Shown one piece after another: positions 57,174 through 64,000 of a stretch of 64,000 bases of DNA; position 1 is the first letter of the stretch; each line of letters begins with the position of its first letter. The notes below the pieces were generated by a model that saw nothing but the letters and a program-made list of their open reading frames with translations, was not told the DNA's origin and ran no database searches. Source of the stretch: 9FT-COMBO-48-23 sp963754385 (GTDB lineage Bacteria > Chloroflexota > Dehalococcoidia > GIF9 > UBA5629); contig CAVWGE010000002.1 of NCBI GenBank assembly GCA_963754385.1, positions 186,001 through 250,000 on the forward strand, given 5' to 3'. A program made the translations under genes and the position numbers.

Positions 57174-58565
57174 TTATTTAATGCGCTTCTCAATCAGTTG
57201 AATTATAGTTGACCTTAATCCCTCTAGCGTATAGTTATACGGGTCAAGATAAGCTAGTCTGTCAGCCAAATCCTTGTCTCCGAGACATTCCTCAATCCAA
57301 ATAGAAAAGTCGTTAACCCCCCTCTTTAACCGCAACCTTGCCTCAAAAATATGGTAACTGAGGGAATTTAGGCTAATCTGCCTGAGCACCTCAACGAATT
57401 CTCTCAGGTCATGAGCAATATATGGAGTAGGTAAAATGAAACTCATTGACTTGATGAAATGGAATTCTCTCCCCTCACGTGCAGTTCGCCCATCCGGCTT
57501 TTTCGATAGATAGTCCCTGATTACACCTTCAATCCTTGCCCTCAAGGCTCCGATGGTAGGAAAATCAAACGTGTCGATGTTAGCTAATTTCTCACCCAGG
57601 ACTTCGTCGCCCAACTCATCACTCACCCACAGGGCAAAATCATTAGCAGGCTCTGGAGTTAGATAGTGGTGCTCCTCCAAGAAGTTATGCGTATGATAAT
57701 AAATCACCGAGTCAGGAACTTCTTTTAATATCTTAACCAACTCGGTCAAATTGCTGGCTTTAAGTCCAGTCAGCTCTTTCAAATGAAGATGCGTATAAAA
57801 ACGAAAAGGCTTAGTAGCTTTCCTGAGTGGACGCCCATAATTAATAACAGTGCTCTGGAGCAATCGACTATTAGGAACCAGAGCAAGATTGCCATCGAGA
57901 CCCCTGATATGGGTACTTCTCCAGGTCACATCAGTAACATAACCGCTCTCCCCGGAATCCAATTTTATAAAGTCGCCAACCTTGATTTGCCCGCCCTGCG
58001 CTAGTTGGAAACCTGAGAAAAGGTTGGCTAGTACATCTCTAAACGCTAAAGCTGCTACCAGAATAGCAGCAGCCAGAAGCAAGATGATTGGGGTTGTCGG
58101 TGCTCCCCAGACATCGAGCAATATCAAGGCGCCGACCACAGCAATAGTAATTCTAACGATGTTTGCTATCAAAGGCTCTGAGGGCTGCAGTCGTGGGACC
58201 TTACCAATATAAAGCTTCAGTATCTTCATGCTTAAACTGACGGCCACCCAAGTCAATGAAAAGATGAAAAGACTGGCTAAGACCTTATCAGCTAATACTT
58301 TCCCGGAAGAGTCTAACTTTGAGACCTGGATGGCTATAAAAGCGCCCAAAATCAGGAACCAGTGGATAAACGGGGCCCGTGTCGTCTGAATGACCAACTG
58401 GCTTCCCTCCCACTTCCCCACCACCCACCGCTTAAAGGCTCTATAAATAAACCTCCTGACCCACAAGCCAACCACCCAGGTGGCCAGGAAAACCAGCAAG
58501 GGAACAGCGATAGAAAGCCAATTTTGCGTTAGCCAAAGCCAACTTGTGGTTAGCCAATCAAGCAT
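57174..58565 (-). CDS. MscS-type mechanosensitive ion channel, long form
   Basis: 463 residues, intact. Several membrane segments in the first ~190 residues, then the MscS pore and beta domain: AALAFRDVLANLFSGFQLA, KVGDFIKLDSGESGYVTDVTWRSTHIRGLDGN, VPNSRLLQSTVINYG. A long C-terminal part (about 240-463) has two related halves (NDFALWVSDELGDEVLGEKLANIDTF and NDFSIWIEECLGDKDLADRLAYLDPY; compare NDFALWVSDELGD with NDFSIWIEECLGD), which is unusual. It lies between otsB and the TreT-like gene, linking solute release with trehalose synthesis. Confidence 0.9.
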   Translation of the reverse strand: MLDWLTTSWLWLTQNWLSIAVPLLVFLATWVVGLWVRRFIYRAFKRWVVGKWEGSQLVIQTTRAPFIHWFLILGAFIAIQVSKLDSSGKVLADKVLASLFIFSLTWVAVSLSMKILKLYIGKVPRLQPSEPLIANIVRITIAVVGALILLDVWGAPTTPIILLLAAAILVAALAFRDVLANLFSGFQLAQGGQIKVGDFIKLDSGESGYVTDVTWRSTHIRGLDGNLALVPNSRLLQSTVINYGRPLRKATKPFRFYTHLHLKELTGLKASNLTELVKILKEVPDSVIYYHTHNFLEEHHYLTPEPANDFALWVSDELGDEVLGEKLANIDTFDFPTIGALRARIEGVIRDYLSKKPDGRTAREGREFHFIKSMSFILPTPYIAHDLREFVEVLRQISLNSLSYHIFEARLRLKRGVNDFSIWIEECLGDKDLADRLAYLDPYNYTLEGLRSTIIQLIEKRIK

Positions 58566-58580
58566 TGAGCATCTCCACCA

Positions 58581-59370
58581 TTATAGCATCTTTAAAAATT
58601 GCGCCACTTCCTCCGGTGACTTCAAAAAGTAACGTGCTGCTGATTGCAAGCTCTCCTCACCGACAAAAATTGAAATGCCATCATTCCTCTCAATCGCCTT
58701 AAAACCATCCTCATCAGTCAAATCATCCCCCAGATATATCGGCAATGCTCCACCTCTACCCTTGACTTCCTTACATTTAGCCATAAGCCAGGCTATCGCC
58801 TTGCCCTTGTCCCAATCTACAGGTGGCCTTATTTCATACACTTTCTTACCTTGAGTAATCCTTATCTTGCCCATCACATGCAATGGGTCAGTGACCTTTC
58901 TGAAGGTGTCTTTCACCCTCTCTCTCCTCAGTATCATCGACCAATCGATAGTGAACACTGACAGTTAAACCCTTATCCTCGACAAACGCCCCTTTAATAC
59001 CTCTCAACGTAGCTGACAGCGCCTGATTTAACATCTTAAGGAAAGGCCTCATTTCCTCGGCAATAGGCTCTAAGAAGCTTGAACCAAAACCTTCTATCTC
59101 CAACCCGTGGTTTCCGGCATAAATAATGCCCTCTAAATCCACTTTACTTTTTAGATCAGCCAAAGCTCTGCCGCTAATTATACCAACTGTATAGCGACGG
59201 TTCTTAGCTAATTTTCGGAGTAACTTTTTTATCTCCTGAGGAAGAACCGCTAATTCCGGCTTATCTACAATAGGAGTTAAAGTGCCATCATAATCCGAGA
59301 GAAGCAGGATATGGTTAGCCGATTTGAGACGATGGGCAACCTCATCCCATACATCGAAAAGATACTGCAT
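58581..59370 (-). pseudogene. otsB: Trehalose-6-phosphate phosphatase, one frameshift
   Basis: HAD-type phosphatase removing phosphate from trehalose 6-phosphate. The N-terminal part (59370-58888) has the catalytic LLLSDYDGTLTP (Asp nucleophile) and GIISGRALADL, YAGNHGLEIEG. The C-terminal part (in another frame, to 58581) has VDWDKGKAIAWLM and YLGDDLTDEDGFKAI. The frames switch at about 58915-58930 within a GAGGAGAGAGAGG tract, a likely slippage site. Length 790 bp, not divisible by 3. Otherwise about 263 residues, normal. Confidence 0.9.
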
Positions 59371-59383
59371 GACATAAACACCC

Positions 59384-60859
59384 CTAAAGCCCCAGATTAG
59401 CTAACTCAGAAATGATGCTCCCAGCCCAACGATAAATATTGTTTTCTTCCACCACCTGGCGCAGCTTCCTCATCCTTGCCTGCCTTTGTTCTGCAGGCAT
59501 TTCGATGGCTTTTTTTATAGACTCAGCAAAGTCATCGGTAGCGTAAGGATTTACAAGAAGGGCCTCGGTCAGCTCCCTGGCAGCACCGGTGAATTGGCTA
59601 AGTATCAGCACACCATCTTCATCTGTTCTGGAAGAAACAAACTCCTTAGCCACCAGATTCATCCCATCATGGAGCGAGCTGACGATGCAGAAATGTGCCA
59701 ACCTATTGAAATGCCAGCAAAGTCGCCGGCGACGAATGTTCCCTGACATATATTATTGGTTTCCAATTAGCAGATTGATATTTCCAGTTTATCTCCTCGA
59801 CAAGGTCATCGATCTCAGCATTCAGCTCTTTATATTTCTTAATATGAATCCGGCTTGGCTCTCCCAATTGAAAGAAAACCATACGCCCTTGGTACTCTGG
59901 ATACTTGGCTAGGAACTTATCCAGAGCTCTGAACCTGTGTGGTATTCCTTTCGTGTAATCCAACCTGTCAATCCCGATCCCGATAAACTCATCTCCCAAC
60001 TGCCACCTACGGCGAATTTCTTCCATCTCTTCAGTGACTTCCGCCTTGGCAGCATCCCGTGCTATTCGATGAAAGTCAACACTGATAGGAAACGGACGCA
60101 CTAGAGTCGTTTTGCCACCACGACTAACCGCCGACCTCTCATGGTCAACTCTCGATTCCAGCATCAGCCTCACCGTTTCCAGAGAAGTTATCACAATGAT
60201 ACTTTATATGGAAACCGAGGAGGTCATTACCTAGTAAACCGTCCAATATTTCTTCCCCCCAGGGGCAAATTCGAAAGACTTCAGGATTAGGCCATGGAAT
60301 ATGCCAGAACTGTGCCGTAATGACCTGAGGATTTTTGGCTTTTATCAATCGAGACAAGAGCGCCAGATGATAATCCTGAATAAAAACAAACGCCTGCCTG
60401 TCGCCGATTTCCTCCAGAACAGCGTCAGCAAAAATCTGGTTCACACTTTTGTAAGTGTTCCAATCAGCTTCATCAAAGTTCGGTGGCGTGTAGGCAATAT
60501 GACATAGCGGCCACAAGGCTTCGTTTGAGAAACCCAAATAGTAACCTTCCTCTTCTTCCTTGGTTAACCACACCCGTCTAAAGGTATAGCAAGGCTCATC
60601 TGGAGGAACTGATACGCGGTTTTTATCATCAACAACTTCCCTGTCGGCACTGCCGCTGCCATGGGCAATCCAGACACCACCACAGGCACGCATCACCGGG
60701 TCCAAAGCCACTGTAAGACCACTAGCTGGAACGATACATTGGATCTCATCACCAGATAAATTATGAATGTAAGGCTCTCTGTTGGACACGACTATGAATA
60801 AGTCGGTCAGCTAATTTGGTTTTAACCAACTCTTGTAAATCTTCCTTTGTCCAGCTCAT
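59384..60859 (-). pseudogene. otsA: Trehalose-6-phosphate synthase, about three frameshifts
   Basis: GT20 enzyme making trehalose 6-phosphate from NDP-glucose and glucose 6-phosphate. ATG 60859 follows GGAGG and starts MSWTKEDLQELVKTKLADRL. The frame then shifts to FIVVSNREPYIH (about 60800), shifts again near 60175 (KYHCDNF to LETVRLML), and again near 59715 (LLAF to RLAHFCIVSSLHDGMN). The conserved IQDYHLALL, FWHIPWPNPEVF, GIDRLDYTKGIPHR and SSLHDGMNLVAKEFV motifs are all present across the frames. Either the gene is dead or the sequence contains indel errors. Confidence 0.9.
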
Positions 60860-60910
60860 TTTCTCCTCCCAACAGAATTTTTCTTGAATTAAGTTACAGG
60901 ATAGTGAATC

Positions 60911-61123
60911 TCAATCTAACGTTTCTGTTCTGATCACTTTGTCACCTTTGAACGTCAGCTTGAATCGTCTGATTTCGTCATTTCTGAAGGGGTACTTAGA
61001 TTGAACCTTGTACTTTTTTACGCTAGCTAGTTCATCATCAATCATCAGCGTCAATTCCCACAGGTTGCATACTGCGTCAATGATACATGCATTCACTAAC
61101 TTTCTCGTAATAGTCTTCTTCAT
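60911..61123 (-). CDS. Small hypothetical protein
   Basis: 70 residues, basic and charged, no recognised domain (MKKTITRKLVNACIID at the start, RRFKLTFKGDKVIR near the end). The ATG directly follows the stop of the MscS-tail remnant (TAGATG). It is in line with otsA, 51 bp upstream of its start. Could be a genuine small gene or a chance frame; I recognise no family. Confidence 0.4.
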   Translation of the reverse strand: MKKTITRKLVNACIIDAVCNLWELTLMIDDELASVKKYKVQSKYPFRNDEIRRFKLTFKGDKVIRTETLD

Positions 61124-61342
61124 CTAATACTCCTGTTGCGAAGTTGCCACCGGTGGCAACTTCTGGCGCTTCTTTCTCTTGCCTCGTGATTCGGCGCCAG
61201 ATGGCATTAATGATTTTTTCTCAACCAGCCTATTAATGCTAGTTTCAAGTGGCGCATTCCCAAAGAAGCCCTTGGTATGAGGCTAGGGAATTTCAATTCC
61301 TTCCTTATCGAAGGCTTCCTTTGTCCAGCTCAATTCACACCT
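61124..61342 (-). pseudogene. MscS C-terminal tail joined to a copy of the otsA start
   Basis: Minus-strand reading from GGAGGTG at about 61342: SWTKEAFDKEGIEIP, an in-frame TAG, then PHTKGFFGNAPLETSINRL and a basic tail ending QQEY before the stop at 61124. AFDKEGIEIP-PHTK is the usual end of a small MscS channel. The preceding SWTKE with its ribosome binding site equals the first codons of otsA; 18 bp (61315-61332) are identical to 60841-60858. Also contains the perfect palindrome GTTGCCACCGGTGGCAAC at 61143-61160. Confidence 0.65.
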
Positions 61343-62184
61343 CCTTACATCACTCATTACATCTTCGCCTTAACTGACAACAAAATGACAACTGCCAGTT
61401 TTAACACGGGTGGGATAGGAACCATGGATATTTAAGAGCTGCCATTGCTGCTTGTTGACGGCAGCTAGTATGATTTCAAAAGAAGGATGAGACAAAAACG
61501 TCAAAAGGCATAAAATTAGCCTTATTTTGACATGACGCAGAGCTTTGAGTTTCCACACACAACAAGTCTTGCCCAGCTAAAACGCTCTGCCACTCCAGAC
61601 GATAAGCACAGGGAAAACCGATACCGTATAAATTTCGTGCCTATTTCTTTTTGGCACGACTTTCTTTCTAATATATGTGATAATGGAGGGGGTAGTTATG
61701 TTGCTAATTGGTAAGTTATTATAGTTGGGTTTGAATTATTTATAGGAGATCTGGCTTCTCGAAGAGATGTTACTCTCTCTTTGTTTAGCTATTTTTGTCG
61801 ATTTATTATATGAAGTCTTATACTTCTATTTCGATATTGTTAGCAGGGAAGATTACTTACATTTTTTTAGATTCGATCTAGCGGGGACATATAGCTTTTT
61901 ATAGGTGTTTGTGATTATCGATTACTTATTCGTTCAGTCAGATCTCGATCTCTTAGGTTAGCTGTTTACTTATTCAGCGGTTATAGTAGTTGGTTTTATG
62001 TTATGTTTTGCTTTCGTTTTCTTTTTTGCGCATAGGGTAGCTATTGACTGGTTAAATGAGATCTCACGGCAGGAGATGACAATTATAGCGTTGAGTTAGA
62101 GCTTTTTCAATTTGACTTTCAGTTTCCAACACCTAATTTTAGAATAGTGCTTGACCACCCCCACAGCAGAGAAATATCGCATCA
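61343..62184. other. Gene-free stretch
   Basis: No convincing gene, RNA or ordered repeat. Short open frames at 61370-61558 (minus) and 61532-61714 (plus) match nothing I know. From about 61680 to 62150 the plus strand is T-rich and again rather low in C (61681-61740 holds one or two C), with membrane-protein-like hydrophobic frames full of stops, so it may be another degraded gene. Confidence 0.5.
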
Positions 62185-62574
62185 GATGAGATATCTCCAC
62201 GGAATAGCCTTTATCTAGACTTTTTCAACAAACTCCGTAACAAAATTCTCACCATACAACCCAATTTCACACGTGCCAAAGCCTATCCTTAATCTTGGTG
62301 GAGCACAGGAATAGGACGAAGCGGTTTTTCCGTGGAATCTTATTTCACAATCGATGGTAAACTCAAAGTTGATATTTATATAGACATGGGTGAAAGAGAA
62401 TACAATGAGATGGCATTCAACCAACTGAAAGAAAATAGAATTGCTATCGAAGAAAGAATGGGCCACGAATTGGTTTGGGACCCCTTACCTGGTAGCCGAG
62501 CGTGTCGTATCTACATAGCTACCGATGGGACGATCAATGATGAAGAGCAGAAGCTCACTGAACTTATCGATTGA
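62185..62574 (+). pseudogene. DUF4268 domain C-terminal remnant
   Basis: Continuous frame with one internal stop. Upstream part LYLDFFNKLRNKILTIQPNF and RAKAYP, a TAA at about 62290, then SWWSTGIGRSGFSVESYFTIDGKLKVDIYID, FNQLKENRIAIEERMG, WDPLPGSRACRIYIATDG and a normal stop. The GRSGF-to-ASRI-like pattern fits the DUF4268 domain found at the end of nuclease-like proteins. The N-terminal part of such a protein is not found upstream. An 80-codon frame from GTG 62332 is the open piece. Confidence 0.65.
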
Positions 62575-62705
62575 GCGGCTCCCCTAGTAATAAAATTCAA
62601 AGAAATCTTGAGCCCCCTAGTCAGAAACATCCAAATAGAAGGGTAAAACTGAAAATGACTATAGCAAAAGCAAGCTAAAAGTGTAGAATTCCCCAAAGGC
62701 AAACT

Positions 62706-63959
62706 ATGTTGGAAAATCTGTCATCGCACCTCGAAAAATATCTGCCACCGCCGGTTCTAGCTCTGGTAAAAATTGCCGGCAAAGAGGCCGGTGAGATGGG
62801 GCTGGGACTATACATTGTCGGCGGAGTGGTGCGCGATTTACTTCTGGGCCGTGCCAATTTAGACTTCGATTTAGTGGTCGAAGGCGACACCATCAGCCTT
62901 GCCCGGAGGCTAACAAAGGACAGCCAGGCGAAGCTAACAATTCATTCTCGCTTCGGCACTGCCAAGCTCGACTACCCCGGCTTCAGCCTTGACTTGGCTA
63001 CCGCCCGCAGCGAAACCTACAGCAAACCGGGAGCCCTGCCCACCGTTAAGCCGGGTGACCTCAAAGACGACCTAATCCGCCGGGACTTCTCCATCAACGC
63101 TATGGCCCTGCACCTAAATCCACAACGCTTCGGTGAGCTTATCGACCTGTATCACGGCAAAGACGACCTCGAACATCGCCTCATCCGCATCCTGCACCCG
63201 AACAGTTTCATCGACGATGCCACCAGAATCTTAAGGGCAGTACGCTACGAGCAAAGGTTAGACTTCACACTGGAGGCTGAAACTGAAAAATTGCTTCGCC
63301 GCGATGTACCCATGCTCGATACCATAAGCGGCGACCGCATAAGACATGAGCTGGAACTAATCCTGAAAGAAGATAAACCAGAGCGAGTCCTCAGGCGAGC
63401 TGGAGAGTTAGGTATTCTCCGCCAACTGCACTCATCCCTGAAAGTCAACGACTGGCTCAGCCATAAATTAGAACAAGCTCGCCAGTCATATAAGCAAACC
63501 TCGCTTCCTTTGCTTTACCTGTGCCTGCTCATCTACAACCTGACTGAAATGGCGAACGAGAAGTTCATCCCACGTCTAAACTTCCCCAAAAATTCGGCTC
63601 AAGCCATGCACCACACCTTGAAGCTCAAAGCTCAACTTCACAGCTTAGCCAACTCCCAGCTAAAGCCAAGTGATATCTATCAGTCGCTTCACAGCTACAC
63701 AACGACAGCCATTCAAGTCAACGCTCTGGCATCTGAATCACCGATAGCCAGCCGACACCTGCAGCTGTACCTGACAAAATTACGTTATGTAAAGACACTA
63801 GTGAGTGGAGAAGACTTGAAGAAGATGGGGATTCCTGCCGGCCCTCGGATAGGAGAGATTCTAAACACACTACACAAGGCGCGGCTCAACGGAGAAGTCA
63901 GGACACGAAAAGAAGAGGAAAAATTCGTCCACACCTGGCGCCAAAAGCAATCAGGCTAA
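62706..63959 (+). CDS. CCA-adding enzyme / poly(A) polymerase family nucleotidyltransferase
   Basis: 417 residues of the class II tRNA nucleotidyltransferase family. It has YIVGGVVRDLLLGR at about 35, the metal-binding LDFDLVVEGD (DxD), RFGTAKL, TARSETYSKPG, DDLIRRDFSINAMAL and the RNA-binding RILRAVRYEQRLDFTLE segment, then a helical C-terminal half. Adds CCA, or only CC or A, to tRNA 3' ends, or acts as a poly(A) polymerase; these cannot be told apart by eye. Intact, ATG at 62706. Confidence 0.92.
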   Translation: MLENLSSHLEKYLPPPVLALVKIAGKEAGEMGLGLYIVGGVVRDLLLGRANLDFDLVVEGDTISLARRLTKDSQAKLTIHSRFGTAKLDYPGFSLDLATARSETYSKPGALPTVKPGDLKDDLIRRDFSINAMALHLNPQRFGELIDLYHGKDDLEHRLIRILHPNSFIDDATRILRAVRYEQRLDFTLEAETEKLLRRDVPMLDTISGDRIRHELELILKEDKPERVLRRAGELGILRQLHSSLKVNDWLSHKLEQARQSYKQTSLPLLYLCLLIYNLTEMANEKFIPRLNFPKNSAQAMHHTLKLKAQLHSLANSQLKPSDIYQSLHSYTTTAIQVNALASESPIASRHLQLYLTKLRYVKTLVSGEDLKKMGIPAGPRIGEILNTLHKARLNGEVRTRKEEEKFVHTWRQKQSG

Positions 63960-64000
63960 ACCACCTGGGGCACAACGGTAGACACAGAATAGACTTCAAG

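Noticed and set aside
61370..61714. Two short open frames (62 codons minus, 60 codons plus)
   Set aside because: No ribosome binding site, family pattern or context supports either.
61680..62150. Possible degraded membrane protein (hydrophobic plus-strand frames)
   Set aside because: Frames are full of stops and I could not match a family with confidence.

Overview
This window looks like chromosomal DNA of a bacterium, most likely a member of the Chloroflexota (Dehalococcoidia-like). That placement is an inference from the mix of genes: a radA-ispD-ispF-cysE-cysS run, a Cache/HAMP/GAF histidine kinase with a NarL-type partner, a ccdA plus TlpA-like redoxin cluster, an orphan 5S rRNA gene, and dispersed short palindromic repeats beginning TGTCATT. 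No 16S rRNA is present to confirm it.

Layout. 1-4810 (minus): operon radA, ispD, ispF, a DUF3237 protein, cysE, cysS (cut by the window edge). 5106-8414 (minus): clpC with an unusual repeated C-terminal extension. 8570-8689: lone 5S rRNA with its own promoter, divergent from a padR/membrane-protein pair. 10129-19464 (minus): thermonuclease-like lipoprotein, ruvB, rpoC, rpoB with a consensus promoter. 19804-24198 (plus): MoxR ATPase and VWA protein, then purine salvage (hpt, ade). 24300-29150 (minus): two response regulators, a sensor kinase, a remnant of an SbcD-like nuclease and glyS. 29336-39513: mostly plus-strand housekeeping and hypothetical genes, including HAD, DUF89, TspO, an Obg/DRG-like GTPase, an MFS transporter, an eIF2B-like protein, TatD and a sugar nucleotidyltransferase. 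39555-45148 (plus): thioredoxin, CcdA and four TlpA-like proteins, a membrane thiol-redox cluster. 44973-47530: an exact tandem duplication of 1,279 bp carrying a K+ channel gene. Its second copy has a nonsense mutation.

48.6-54.7 kb is anomalous. It has almost no gene that can be read through, is extremely poor in C on the given strand, and holds recognisable but broken fragments of an alpha/beta hydrolase, a Na+/Ca2+ exchanger and two copies of a cation/proton antiporter. In every case I could reconstruct, the loss is of C on the plus strand, whichever strand is coding. This argues for a strand-specific process or a base-calling/assembly artefact rather than ordinary gene decay.

54.7-61.3 kb (minus) is an osmotic-stress cluster: otsA, otsB, a trehalose glycosyltransferase (TreT-like), two MscS-type channels and the antiporter N-terminus. 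Most of these genes carry frameshifts, so this part is either a decaying locus or poor-quality sequence next to the anomalous stretch. The window closes with a DUF4268 remnant and an intact CCA-adding-enzyme-family gene.
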